A stretch of DNA of 38,482 nucleotides from Eubacteriales Family XIII. Incertae Sedis bacterium (GCA_031276515.1 JAISMX010000111.1:1-38482); one strand, 5' to 3'. Positions 1-15,883 are shown, numbered from the stretch's first letter. Program-made: numbers and translations. Notes: a model not told the origin generated them from the sequence alone.

Positions 1-4563
<4,563 letters not shown>

Positions 4564-4564
4564 A

Positions 4565-6022
4565 ATGGGAAAACCCACGGGTTTTTTGGAATACGAACGG
4601 CTGGAAGCGGCGCATCGCCCCGTAGCCGAGCGCGTAAAGGACTACGATGAATTCGTCGCGGCCGGGGAGGCCGAAGCGCTGCGCGTACAGGGCGCGCGCT
4701 GCATGGACTGCGGCGTTCCCTACTGCCACGCGGGCTTCGTTGTGGAAGGATTTTCCATAGGCTGCCCGCTGTGCAACCTCATACCCGAGATCAACGATCT
4801 CGTGTATCGGGGCGATTACGCGGAGGCGTACAGGCGGCTCGCGAAGACCCATCCCTTTCCCGAATTCACGGGACGCGTATGCCCCGCGCTCTGCGAGGGT
4901 TCCTGCACGCTCGGCGAGCACGCGTCGCCCGTCACCATCAAGGAGATCGAGCGCTTCGTCAGCGACGAGACGCTGCGGCGGGGCCTTGAACCGAGACCGC
5001 CCCTGCTGCGCACGGGCAAGCGCGTGGCCGTCGTCGGCTCGGGGCCGGCGGGACTCGCCTGCGCCGAGCTTCTGAACCGGTTCGGTCACAGCGTCACGGT
5101 GTTCGAGCGCGCGGATCGCCCGGGCGGTCTGCTCATGTACGGCATACCGAACATGAAGCTCGACAAATCGCTCGTGCTGGCGCGCGTCGCGCTGATGGAG
5201 GAGGAGGGCGTGCGCTTCGTCCTCTCGTCGGAGGTGGGCGGCGACTATCCCGTGTCGGCGCTGATGCGCGATTTCGACGCGGCCGTGCTCTGCGCGGGCG
5301 CCACGAAGGAACGCGAGATCGACGTTCCGGGCAGCGGGCTCGACGGCGTGGTGAGCGCGGTGCGCTTTCTCGGCGCCGCGACCAAGAGTCTGCTCGACGG
5401 AACGCGGGACGCCGCGGGCAAGGCCGCTGCGGGCAAGGACGTGATCGTCGTGGGCGGCGGCGACACCGGCACGGACTGCGTTGCGACCGCCATACGGCAG
5501 GGCGCGAAGAGCGTCACGCAGCTTGAGATCCTGCCAAAGCCGCCCGCGGAGCGGACGGCGGGGAGCCCTTGGCCGCTTTGGCCCAAGCTGCACAAGACCG
5601 ATTACGGCCAGCGCGAGGCCATAGAGCTGTTCGGCGCCGATCCGCGCGAATACCTGACGACGGTGAAGGCGATAGAGGGCGCGAACGGGCGCGTCAGCGG
5701 CGTCAGAACCGTGCGCGTCGAGTGGGTTTCGCAAAACGGACGCCCGGCGCCGCGCGAGACGCCGGGAACGGAAAAGCTGCGCCCGGCGCAGCTGGTGCTG
5801 ACGGCCATGGGCTTCACGGGGCCGGAGCGCGCGCTCATCGACCGGCTCGACCTCAAGACGGACGCGCGCGGCAACGTCGCCACGGAAGGCGATTCGCACA
5901 AGAGCAGCCTGCTCTCCGTGTTCGCGGCCGGCGACATGCGGCGCGGCCCCGGCTTGGTCGTGTGGGGCATAGCGGAGGGTCGCCGCGCCGCGCGGGAGTG
6001 CAACGCCTTTATCTGTTCTTGA
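4565..6022 (+). CDS. gltD: Glutamate synthase small subunit (FAD/NADPH, Fe-S)
   Basis: MGKPTGFLEYERLEAAHRPVAERVKDY...; MDCGVPYCHAGF, GCPLCNLIPEINDLVYRGDY, GSGPAGLACAELLNRFGHSVTVFE. ATG at 4565 immediately follows the gltB stop. Confidence 0.97.
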   Translation: MGKPTGFLEYERLEAAHRPVAERVKDYDEFVAAGEAEALRVQGARCMDCGVPYCHAGFVVEGFSIGCPLCNLIPEINDLVYRGDYAEAYRRLAKTHPFPEFTGRVCPALCEGSCTLGEHASPVTIKEIERFVSDETLRRGLEPRPPLLRTGKRVAVVGSGPAGLACAELLNRFGHSVTVFERADRPGGLLMYGIPNMKLDKSLVLARVALMEEEGVRFVLSSEVGGDYPVSALMRDFDAAVLCAGATKEREIDVPGSGLDGVVSAVRFLGAATKSLLDGTRDAAGKAAAGKDVIVVGGGDTGTDCVATAIRQGAKSVTQLEILPKPPAERTAGSPWPLWPKLHKTDYGQREAIELFGADPREYLTTVKAIEGANGRVSGVRTVRVEWVSQNGRPAPRETPGTEKLRPAQLVLTAMGFTGPERALIDRLDLKTDARGNVATEGDSHKSSLLSVFAAGDMRRGPGLVVWGIAEGRRAARECNAFICS

Positions 6023-6791
6023 ACTCCGCGGACCGCTTTTCGAGGAAGGCCGTCATGCCCTCCCGCCTGTCCTCGGAAGCCGAGACGCTCACATAGGCCT
6101 CGAGCTCGAAGGCGACGCCGGAGGCAAGATCCAGATCGATGCCGGCGTTGATGGCCCGCTTCGCCATCTTCACGCCTATGGGCGATTTGGAGATCACGAG
6201 ACGCGCGTACTTTTCCGTCTCCGCGAGCAGGTCCTCGGCGGGGAATACCTTTTGGACGAGTCCGATGCGCAGCGCTTCGGCGGCGTCGATCGTCTCCGCG
6301 CCGAAGATCAGGTACTTCGCCGTCCCCTTTCCGACGAGGCGCGGAAGGCGCTGCGTGCCGCCAAACGCCGGCATGATGCCCAGATTCACCTCCGGCTGCC
6401 CGAATTTCGCTTTGTCCGAGGCAAAGCGAACGTCGCAGGCCATGGCGAGCTCGCAGCCGCCGCCGAGGGCGAAGCCGTTGATTGCCGCGATGACGGGCTT
6501 GTCGATGTTCTCGATCAGCGCCATGACCCGCTGGCCTTTTTTCATCATCTCCCGGCCCTCAAATGTCGTCAGATCCTTCATCTGCGCGATGTCCGCGCCG
6601 GCCACGAAGGCCTTGCCCGCGCCCGTGAGTATGGCCGCGCGCAGCGCCTCGTCCTCGTCGATGCGGGAAAAAACGTCGCCGAGCTCGGCCAGCAGACTCG
6701 TGTTCAGCGCGTTCAGCGCCGCCGGCCTGTTCACGGTGACGAAGGCAAGCCCGTCCCGCACCTCAAACAGCAGATTTTCATAGTTCGCCAT
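6009..6791 (-). CDS. Enoyl-CoA hydratase/crotonase family protein
   Basis: MANYENLLFEVRDGLAFVTVNRPAALNALNTSLL..., AFVAGADIAQMKD, NGFALGGGCELAMACDVRFAS, NLGIMPAFGGTQRLPRLVG. The 3' end overlaps the gltD 3' end by 14 bp (convergent). Confidence 0.93.
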   Translation of the reverse strand: MANYENLLFEVRDGLAFVTVNRPAALNALNTSLLAELGDVFSRIDEDEALRAAILTGAGKAFVAGADIAQMKDLTTFEGREMMKKGQRVMALIENIDKPVIAAINGFALGGGCELAMACDVRFASDKAKFGQPEVNLGIMPAFGGTQRLPRLVGKGTAKYLIFGAETIDAAEALRIGLVQKVFPAEDLLAETEKYARLVISKSPIGVKMAKRAINAGIDLDLASGVAFELEAYVSVSASEDRREGMTAFLEKRSAEFKNR

Positions 6792-6807
6792 ATCGATTCT
6801 CCTTGTT

Positions 6808-8169
6808 TTACAATTTAAATTCCTTTTTCGTGTCCGCCAGCGCCTCATCCAGTCTGGAAATCACGGCGTTGATGCTTTCGTCGCTCAGAACGGCGGGCGG
6901 CTCGATGCGGACCGTCTTGGCGTTCACGAGGGTTCCGGCCGTCATGACGCGCCGCGCGAAAAGCCCCTTCGTGACGCTGTAGCCGATCTCGGCCTCCGGA
7001 AACTCCATGCAGATCAGCAGTCCAGCGCCCCTGTACGCGGTCAGCACGGTCGGATATTTCTTCTTGAGCTCCTCTAATTTGCTCATGATGTAGTCGCCCT
7101 TTTTCTTGCACATGCCGGGGACGTCGTTTTCGAGCATGAACTTGATCGTGGCGATCGCGGCGGAGCAGGCCAGCGGATTGCCGCCGAAGGTCGGCGAGCC
7201 GAGTATCCACGGGTTGTTGATCAGCTTGTCCACCCACATTTTGGGACGGGCGATGATGCCGGTGATCGGCATGATGCCGCCGCCGAAGGCTTTGCCGTAG
7301 GTCATGATGTCGGGTACGACGCCCTCGTATTCGCAGCGCCACATCGTGCCGGTCCGGCCCATGCCGGTCTGTATCTCGTCGAGGATCAGCGCGACGCCGT
7401 ACTTGTCGCAGATTTCGCGCACCTTCTTTAAATATCCGGCGGGCGGGATGACGACGCCGGCTTCGCCCTGTATCGGTTCGAGGATGACGGCGGCGACCTT
7501 CTCGCCGACGGTCTGCAAATTCTTCACGGCCGCTTCGAGCGCGTCCGCGTTGCCGTACTCGACGTGCTGCACCTGCTGCACCATCGGGATGTAATCCTCC
7601 CTGTAGCCCCCCTTGCCGCCCATGGAAATCGCGCCCATGGATTTGCCGTGGAAGGCGCCGACGCTCGAGATGAACCACCTGCCGCCCGTCGCGAGGCGGG
7701 CCAGCTTCAGGGACATCTCCACGGCCTCCGCGCCGCCGTTCGTGAAGAAGCAGTATTGCAGATCGCCCGGCGTGATCATCGCGAGTATGTTCGCGAGATA
7801 GCCCCTGAGCGGATCCACGAGCTCCTGCGAGTGAAGCGCGTATTTGTTGAGCTGCGCCTGCACCGTCTTCAAAATCTCGGGATTCCTGTGGCCGCAGGTG
7901 AATATGCCGAAGCCGCCGAGACAGTCGATGAACTGCGTCCCGTACAGATCCTCAAAATGGTCCACGCTGTCCGTCCACTCCACAAAGGCGGCGTCGGTGG
8001 ACACCGACTTCCTGTATTCCAACCATCCCGGGTTGACGTTCTCATTGAAATTATTGATGGATTCCTTGACGATGCTGTCCTTTTCTTCCTTTGTGAGCGT
8101 CTCTCTTTCGATAAAGCCCACCACCTTACGGGCCTGTTCCAATGCGAGCTCTCTGTTGTAAGCAGTCAT
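6808..8169 (-). CDS. Class-III PLP aminotransferase, putrescine aminotransferase-like
   Basis: MTAYNRELALEQARKVVGFIERETLTKEEKDSIVKESINNFNENVNPGWLEYRKS...; FTNGGAEAVEMSLKLAR, LDEIQTGMGRTGTMWRCE, MTYGKAFGGG (PLP Lys). GGAGG 5' of the ATG. Confidence 0.9.
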   Translation of the reverse strand: MTAYNRELALEQARKVVGFIERETLTKEEKDSIVKESINNFNENVNPGWLEYRKSVSTDAAFVEWTDSVDHFEDLYGTQFIDCLGGFGIFTCGHRNPEILKTVQAQLNKYALHSQELVDPLRGYLANILAMITPGDLQYCFFTNGGAEAVEMSLKLARLATGGRWFISSVGAFHGKSMGAISMGGKGGYREDYIPMVQQVQHVEYGNADALEAAVKNLQTVGEKVAAVILEPIQGEAGVVIPPAGYLKKVREICDKYGVALILDEIQTGMGRTGTMWRCEYEGVVPDIMTYGKAFGGGIMPITGIIARPKMWVDKLINNPWILGSPTFGGNPLACSAAIATIKFMLENDVPGMCKKKGDYIMSKLEELKKKYPTVLTAYRGAGLLICMEFPEAEIGYSVTKGLFARRVMTAGTLVNAKTVRIEPPAVLSDESINAVISRLDEALADTKKEFKL

Positions 8170-8456
8170 GATCGTACCTCCATTTTTAATTGTGACCTTT
8201 TTTGTGAATGCGCCGGAAGGGCCTTTGCGCGGCCCCCGCAATCGCCGCATTTCTTATTTACATAACATTCAAGTTTCATGCCGGATTGCGAATTTTCTGC
8301 ATTTGGTCGCGCGCGCGTCGCCGATGCGGCAAAAAACGCGGAATGGCAACGAAATACGCGAAACGGATATGTCATACCTTGGCATCTTGGTATGCGATTC
8401 GTATCGCGATAGAGACAAGAATCTCATTATTGAGAAACATCTTTGCCTTATTTTTG

Positions 8457-8485
8457 TTGACATGCGCATAAAAAACAAGGAAAAT
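8457..8485 (+). promoter_or_regulatory. Possible sigma70-type promoter upstream of sppA
   Basis: TTGACA (8457-8462), 17-bp spacer, GAAAAT (8480-8485, 4/6 match). Confidence 0.4.
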
Positions 8486-8561
8486 AGAGTAAAGGTTTTC
8501 ACACGAGACGCGAGCCGCCGCGAGGCCGTTTGCGATTGCGGCGCCACAAAAGGAAATTGCC

Positions 8562-9713
8562 ATGTATGAAGATTACGAAAGCAAAACCACCGACAAAGAA
8601 AACGCGCGGATCGCCGCGGATCGGCCAAACGCGGGAGCGCGAGCGGAGCCATGGGATCGCTCTCGGCCTGAGGTGCGGGAAAGGGGCGAGGTGCCGGGAG
8701 GACGCCGCGCGGGCGGATGGAGGAAGGGCGCGCTGATCTATGTCGCCGTCCTTGCCGGAATTCTGCTGATAGGCTTCGCGATTATGAAGATGTTTTCGGG
8801 TTCCGACGACGCCTCATACGCCGCGCCGAACAAACCGTACATCGCGCAGCTCAACGTGATCGGAACCATAAGCGCTTCCTCCGAAGGCGGCGTGTTCGGA
8901 AGCGAAGCCGCTTACAATCATGGATGGACGCTCTCGCTCCTCGACGAGCTCATATACGACAACAACAATCAGGGACTGATCCTTTTCGTCGATTCTCCGG
9001 GCGGCGGCGTATACGAGAGCGACGAGCTTTATCTCAAACTCAGGGAGTACACGGATGAGACGGGATGCCCCGTGTACGCGGTTATGGGTTCCATGGCGGC
9101 CTCCGGCGGCTACTACATCGCCGCCGCCGCCGAACGCATCTATGCGAACCGCAACACGTGGACGGGCTCCATAGGCGTGACGATGGGAACCATGTTGGAC
9201 GTCAGCGATTTTCTCGAAAGCCACGGCGTCAAGGTCGAAACCATCATCGCGGGCCGCAACAAAGCCATGGGCAGCAGCTTCGCGCCCATGACGGATGAAC
9301 AGAAGAGCATATTCCAAGGCCTCATCGACGAGGCCTACGATCAATTCACGGGCATCGTCGCCGAAGAACGCGCGCTCGACCTCGAGTATGTGCGCGGGCT
9401 GGCGGACGGCAGGATATACACGGCCGCGCAGGCTCTCGAAAACGGTCTCGTGGACGACCTCGGCGACCTCGAAACGGCGTTTGACGACATGTGCAAAGAG
9501 TATGGACTCGTTTCCTGCGAATGGACGGAATTCAACTATACGGACGATTCGCTGTTCGGTATGCTGTTCGGCGCGACTGCGGAAAAGGGAGCGGCGGCCA
9601 TGCTGTCTTTCTTTTCGGATATGCTCACGCGGGAGGGCGGAGATGTCGAGGCGATGCTCAAATTGGCGGAAAACCGCGTTCCCGCGCCGCAATATCTGTA
9701 CGGCGGCCGGTAA
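8562..9713 (+). CDS. sppA: Signal peptide peptidase SppA, S49 family
   Basis: One N-terminal TM segment (ALIYVAVLAGILLIGFAIM); LFVDSPGGGVYESDELY; catalytic Ser in GSMAASGGYYIAA; Lys in AGRNKAMGSSFAPMT. Confidence 0.92.
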   Translation: MYEDYESKTTDKENARIAADRPNAGARAEPWDRSRPEVRERGEVPGGRRAGGWRKGALIYVAVLAGILLIGFAIMKMFSGSDDASYAAPNKPYIAQLNVIGTISASSEGGVFGSEAAYNHGWTLSLLDELIYDNNNQGLILFVDSPGGGVYESDELYLKLREYTDETGCPVYAVMGSMAASGGYYIAAAAERIYANRNTWTGSIGVTMGTMLDVSDFLESHGVKVETIIAGRNKAMGSSFAPMTDEQKSIFQGLIDEAYDQFTGIVAEERALDLEYVRGLADGRIYTAAQALENGLVDDLGDLETAFDDMCKEYGLVSCEWTEFNYTDDSLFGMLFGATAEKGAAAMLSFFSDMLTREGGDVEAMLKLAENRVPAPQYLYGGR

Positions 9714-9747
9714 TCCGCCGCCGCGGACCGCATCGTCCGCCGCGGGG

Positions 9748-9768
9748 AAACGCGTCGCTTGCGTTTTT
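9748..9768 (+). terminator. Possible rho-independent terminator of sppA
   Basis: AAACGC-gtcgctt-GCGTTT stem running into a T-tract (gcgttttttt). Short stem. Confidence 0.5.
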
Positions 9769-9812
9769 TTCGTATGACGGCGCCTTTCGTCTCGACGGCA
9801 TATGCCCGTTTT

Positions 9813-10538
9813 TCAATCAAATCCTTTCTCGGCGAATTCGGCGGAAGGGTCGCTTTCCCGAGGCGGTTTCGATAGCTCGAAATAGTCCTTTTTGAAGCGA
9901 ATCAAGCCCTCGCCGCGCATCATGCTCAGCTCGTGCGACAGCGAGCTGCGGTTGACGCCGAGGTACTGCGCAAACTGCTCCCTGCTCATGTGGATGCGGA
10001 AGCCGCTCTCGCCCGTCCGCGTTTCCATATTGCGCAAAAATACCAGAATCCTCTCGCGCAGCGAACGCTTGTACAGGACGTCTATCTTGTAGAGCTTCTT
10101 GATGTTCTCGTTGGCGAGGAAGCGTATCAGATTGACGCTGAACCTCTCGTGCATCGCTCCGCGCAGAGCTCCGGCGCGCATGAGCGCGTCATAGCGGAAG
10201 ATCAGGAGCGTGGCGTCCGTCAGGCAGCCGATCCGAAAGGGGCAGCGCTTCGTCACCGTGCAGGCGATGTCGAGACCGACCGAATCGCCCGCCCCATAGT
10301 GCGCGATCAGCTCCACATGTCCGCCGTAGCCGTTTTTTTCGCAGACCAGTTTGCCTTCCGCCACAATCGCGAAGAAGTCGAGCTCGCCGCCTTCCTCCGC
10401 GAGCGATTCGCCGGCCGCGCATCGGCGCAGGGACGCTTTCGAGAGCTTGCGCAGCAACGCGCACTCCTCCGGCCCAAAGTCGCCGAAGATCCGCGTTTTC
10501 ATCATGATGCGGTTCAATTCGCCCTCTGTCATGGACAT
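9813..10538 (-). CDS. Crp/Fnr-family transcriptional regulator
   Basis: N-terminal cyclic-nucleotide-binding-like fold (LRRCAAGESLAEEGGELDFFAIVAEGKL); C-terminal HTH (MSREQFAQYLGVNRSSLSHELSMMRGEGLIRFKKDYFEL). Directly abuts the LTA-synthase stop. Confidence 0.88.
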   Translation of the reverse strand: MSMTEGELNRIMMKTRIFGDFGPEECALLRKLSKASLRRCAAGESLAEEGGELDFFAIVAEGKLVCEKNGYGGHVELIAHYGAGDSVGLDIACTVTKRCPFRIGCLTDATLLIFRYDALMRAGALRGAMHERFSVNLIRFLANENIKKLYKIDVLYKRSLRERILVFLRNMETRTGESGFRIHMSREQFAQYLGVNRSSLSHELSMMRGEGLIRFKKDYFELSKPPRESDPSAEFAEKGFD

Positions 10539-12575
<2,037 letters not shown>

Positions 12576-12669
12576 TTGTTGATTCTCACACACACATTCC
12601 GATAAAACACACACGATTTGCCCGGAGCGAACCGCTCCGGCGCCGCCGAAAAGCAACGGAGGCGTAGGG

Positions 12670-13545
12670 TCAAGCGCGGGGGGCGAAGGCGCGGACGGCG
12701 TCCGCCACCGCCGCGAATTCGCGGAGATCCAGCGTCTCCGCGCGGCGCGCGGCGTCTATGCCGGCCGATTCCAGCGCGCGGCCGATTTCCTCCTTGCCGC
12801 ATCCGGCGAGGCCGGTCAGCGCGTTCAGCAGGGTTTTGCGGCGCTTGCCGAAGCCCGCGCGCACGACGGCGAAAAACATGGCCTCGCTCTGCGGCCGGAC
12901 GGCCTTTTCCCACCGGAAGTCGAAGCGCAGCACCGACGAATCCACCTGCGGCTTGGGGATGAAAACCTCCCGCGACACCCGGGCGATGAAACGCGTCTCG
13001 CAGCGATAGCGCACCGCCACGGTCAGAGCGCCGTAGGCCTTTTCGCCGGCGCGCGCGCTTATGCGCTCCGCGACCTCCCTTTGCATCATGAAAGTCATGC
13101 CGTCGGCCTGCGGGCCTTCCTCCAAAAACCGCAGGATGACGGGGGTCGTGATGCAGTAGGGCAGGTTGCCGATGATCTTGAGGCCGCCTCGCTCCGTCTC
13201 GTCTCGGCGCAGCAATTCGCAAAGATCGATTTTCAGTATATCGCCTTGTACGACGCGTATATTGTCATAATTTCCCAGAACATCCGCGAGCAGGGGTATG
13301 AGGCGAGCGTCCAGCTCGACCGCGACCACGCGGCGGGCTTTTTCGGCCAGTGCCGCCGTCAGCACGCCCATGCCGGGGCCGACCTCGAGCACACAGTCGT
13401 CCTCTCCTATGCCGGCGCCCTCGACGATGCGGTCGACGACGTTCTTGTCGACCAGGAAATTCTGACCAAAGCGTTTGACGGCGCGAATCCCGTATCGCTC
13501 GCCGAGCTCGCGAACGGCGGATGGCGCGTACAGCTTCCGCATCAT
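12670..13545 (-). CDS. rsmA: 16S rRNA (adenine1518/1519-N6)-dimethyltransferase
   Basis: FGQNFLVDKNVVDRIVEGAGIGEDDCVLEVGPGMGVLTAALAEKARRVVAVELD; IIGNLPYCITTPVILRFLE. Confidence 0.97.
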   Translation of the reverse strand: MMRKLYAPSAVRELGERYGIRAVKRFGQNFLVDKNVVDRIVEGAGIGEDDCVLEVGPGMGVLTAALAEKARRVVAVELDARLIPLLADVLGNYDNIRVVQGDILKIDLCELLRRDETERGGLKIIGNLPYCITTPVILRFLEEGPQADGMTFMMQREVAERISARAGEKAYGALTVAVRYRCETRFIARVSREVFIPKPQVDSSVLRFDFRWEKAVRPQSEAMFFAVVRAGFGKRRKTLLNALTGLAGCGKEEIGRALESAGIDAARRAETLDLREFAAVADAVRAFAPRA

Positions 13546-13961
13546 TCGGCGTCCGCCTTTTCGTCCGAGGGCGCGCCGTCCGCCGCATCCTCGGCGTCGC
13601 GCTCCGGCAGCACGTAATATATTTCGCCGGGCTTCACCATGCGGAGCCGCGTGCGCGCCTGCTGCTCTATGTACACCGGGTCGTTTATGTACTCGAGCTC
13701 GCTTTCGAGACGCGCTTTCTTATCGAGAGCGGCATCGAGTTCGGCCATGGCCCGCGCTTCGTCCGCTTTCAGCGCGACGATGCGGACGGCGTAGACGCTC
13801 GACATGACCAGCAGGAACAGCAGGATCGCGATGTAGAATTTGCGGTAGGCGAACATGCGGTTTCCGCGCCTTCGGGATTTTTGAAGCGCGCGCTTCTCCT
13901 TGCGGTTTTCCCGCGCCTCCGCCATGCTTATGATGCGTTCGTTCCTTGTTCGTCTGTTCAT
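13542..13961 (-). CDS. FtsB/DivIC (septum formation initiator)-like protein
   Basis: Small bitopic protein: basic N-terminus, one TM (FYIAILLFLLVMSSVYAV), coiled coil (LDAALDKKARLESELEYINDPVYIEQQARTRLRMVKPGEIYYVLPE). ATGA-type overlap with rsmA. Confidence 0.82.
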   Translation of the reverse strand: MNRRTRNERIISMAEARENRKEKRALQKSRRRGNRMFAYRKFYIAILLFLLVMSSVYAVRIVALKADEARAMAELDAALDKKARLESELEYINDPVYIEQQARTRLRMVKPGEIYYVLPERDAEDAADGAPSDEKADAE

Positions 13962-14042
13962 TCGGTTCGCGTCTCGCGCCCGTGTTATACCATTCCGATT
14001 GTGTTTAATTTGCGCACCGTCACCGCCAAAGCCTTCTCGGCT

Positions 14043-14071
14043 ATTCTATCACAAAAATGCCCGTTGTACAA
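14043..14071 (-). promoter_or_regulatory. Putative sigma70-type promoter for ftsB-like/rsmA
   Basis: Minus strand TTGTAC - 17 bp - TAGAAT. Confidence 0.6.
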
Positions 14072-14132
14072 CAATTAAAAACGCGCATTTTTCAAGCAAA
14101 AACGTTACGGGAGATTCCGGAACAATTTTTGC

Positions 14133-14162
14133 TTGACGCGTCGCGGCGGCGCGCGTTATAAT
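14133..14162 (+). promoter_or_regulatory. Putative sigma70-type promoter for metK
   Basis: TTGACG (14133-14138) - 18 bp - TATAAT (14157-14162), about 30 bp upstream of the riboswitch. Confidence 0.75.
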
Positions 14163-14190
14163 AATGTTGTCAACATAACAACCGAATATC

Positions 14191-14418
14191 CCCTTATCGA
14201 GAGCGGCAGAGGGAATAGGCCCTGTGAAGCCCGGCAACCTGTGACGCCGATCCTCAATCAAAGCATTCCATATGACGAGGATTGGCGAATATCGTTTTTT
14301 ATTGTCCGTTCCAAAATTCGGAACGGGAGTCAAATCGAAAACGGTATGACGTCCGACGCGTACGCGCGCGGATCGCAAAGGTGCCAAATCCTACAGACCG
14401 GAGGTCTGAAAGATGAGG
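14191..14418 (+). ncRNA. SAM-I (S-box) riboswitch aptamer with greatly expanded P3
   Basis: Core: CTTATCgAGAGcGGcaGAGGGAataGGCCCtgTGAagCCCGGCAACC ... GGTGCCAAATCCtaCAGaccggaggtCTGaAAGATGAG. P1 = CTTATC/GATGAG (one G-U). P3 strands 14233-14239 and 14380-14385. Lies directly upstream of metK. Confidence 0.95.
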
Positions 14419-14461
14419 AAGCATACACCGGCCTCTTCATCGTCAGCGATGGAGAGTTTTT
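14412..14461 (+). terminator. SAM-I expression platform: intrinsic terminator with competing anti-terminator
   Basis: CTCTTCATCG-TCAG-CGATGGAGAG (14433-14456, 10 bp with one G-U) then TTTTT. GATGAGGA (14412-14419, 3' P1 strand) can instead pair with TCTTCATC (14435-14442). Confidence 0.85.
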
Positions 14462-14498
14462 CTTGTGCGAGGGGAGAACAAGGAGAGGAAGGAGCAAT

Positions 14499-15689
14499 AT
14501 GAGCAAGAGGTTATTCACATCCGAATCCGTTACCGAGGGACATCCCGACAAGATCTGCGACCGGATTTCCGACGCGATATTGGACGCCATTCTCGAAGCG
14601 GACCCGAACGGCAGGGTGGCCGCCGAGAGCACCGTCACGACGGGCCTCGCGCTGGTCGTCGGCGAGATTTCGACGAGCACCTACGTGGACATTCCCAAGC
14701 TGATACGCGAGGTGATCAACGAGATCGGCTACACCAAAAGCGAGTACGGCTACGACGGCAACACCTGCGCGGTGCTGACCGCGATCCACGAGCAGTCCGG
14801 CGACATCGCGCTCGGCGTGGACAAAGCGCTGGAGTATAAGGAAGGGACCTTAAACGACCAAATCGAAGCCACGGGCGCGGGCGATCAGGGCATCATGTTC
14901 GGCTTCGCCTGCGACGAAACGCCGGAGTTGATGCCGCTGCCCATCTCGCTGGCGCACAAGCTAACGCTGCGCCTTGCCGAGGTGCGGAAGTCCGGGCTGC
15001 TGCCCTGGGTTCGCCCCGACGGCAAATCGCAGGTCACCGTGGAGTACGACGGCGACAAGCCGGTTCGCGTGGACACCGTGCTGATCTCCACGCAGCACGA
15101 CCCCGACGTCTCGCAGGAAGAAATACGGAAGGAGATCATCGAAAAGGTGATCCAAAACGTGATCCCGGCCGGGCTTCTCGACGCGCAGACCAAATACTTC
15201 GTGAATCCGACGGGCCGCTTCGTGATCGGCGGGCCGAACGGCGACTCCGGGCTGACCGGGCGCAAGATCATCGTCGATACCTACGGCGGCTACGCGCGGC
15301 ACGGCGGCGGCGCTTTCTCCGGCAAGGACCCGACGAAGGTGGACCGTTCCGCGGCCTACGCCGCGCGCTACGCCGCCAAGAACATCGTCGCGGCGGGGCT
15401 TGCGAAAAAGATTGAAATCGAACTGGCCTACGCCATCGGCGTGGCGCGTCCCGTATCCGTACTCGTGGACAGCTTCGGGACGGGCGCGATCGCCGACGAC
15501 AAGCTCGCGGCCCTCATCGAGAAGCATTTCGACCTGCGGCCGGCCGCCATCATCCGCGACCTCGACCTGCGCAGGCCGCTCTACAAGCAGGTGTCGGCCT
15601 ACGGCCACTTCGGCCGCCCGGATCTCGATCTGCCGTGGGAGAAGACGGACAAGGCGGAGCTTTTGAAAAAGGACGCGGCGACGATATAG
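14499..15689 (+). CDS. metK: S-adenosylmethionine synthetase
   Basis: [32 protein letters not shown]...; [35 protein letters not shown]. The ORF-track start at 14133 runs through the riboswitch and is not the real start. Confidence 0.98.
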   Translation: MSKRLFTSESVTEGHPDKICDRISDAILDAILEADPNGRVAAESTVTTGLALVVGEISTSTYVDIPKLIREVINEIGYTKSEYGYDGNTCAVLTAIHEQSGDIALGVDKALEYKEGTLNDQIEATGAGDQGIMFGFACDETPELMPLPISLAHKLTLRLAEVRKSGLLPWVRPDGKSQVTVEYDGDKPVRVDTVLISTQHDPDVSQEEIRKEIIEKVIQNVIPAGLLDAQTKYFVNPTGRFVIGGPNGDSGLTGRKIIVDTYGGYARHGGGAFSGKDPTKVDRSAAYAARYAAKNIVAAGLAKKIEIELAYAIGVARPVSVLVDSFGTGAIADDKLAALIEKHFDLRPAAIIRDLDLRRPLYKQVSAYGHFGRPDLDLPWEKTDKAELLKKDAATI

Positions 15690-15737
15690 GCCGCGAAGCC
15701 GAAACGAGACGAATGCCAAACGAATATATTCAATCAA

Positions 15738-15883
15738 AACCACTCTAACGCCGCGATATTTTTGTTCAGATCGGGTTCTGATGGCGAATTTTGGCCCCGG
15801 AGCGTACATGAGACGTACGTGAGGAGCCGAAATCCGTCATCAGGTTCCGAGATGGGCGAAAATTGCGTGGCGTTTGAGTAGTT
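15738..15883. repeat. Imperfect palindromic intergenic element, 146 bp (MITE/REP-like candidate)
   Basis: Left arm 15738-15795 and reverse complement of right arm 15826-15883 align ungapped over 58 nt with 42 identities. The outer end resembles 34167-34191. Confidence 0.7.

Noticed and set aside
12590-12640. ACACAC-rich tract and CCGGAGCG-AAC-CGCTCCGG hairpin between LTA synthase and rsmA
   Set aside because: Perfect 8-bp stem but no T-tract; too little to call a terminator or regulator.
14133-14498. N-terminal extension of the metK ORF to 14133
   Set aside because: This stretch is promoter plus SAM-I riboswitch plus terminator; MetK begins [21 protein letters not shown] at 14499.
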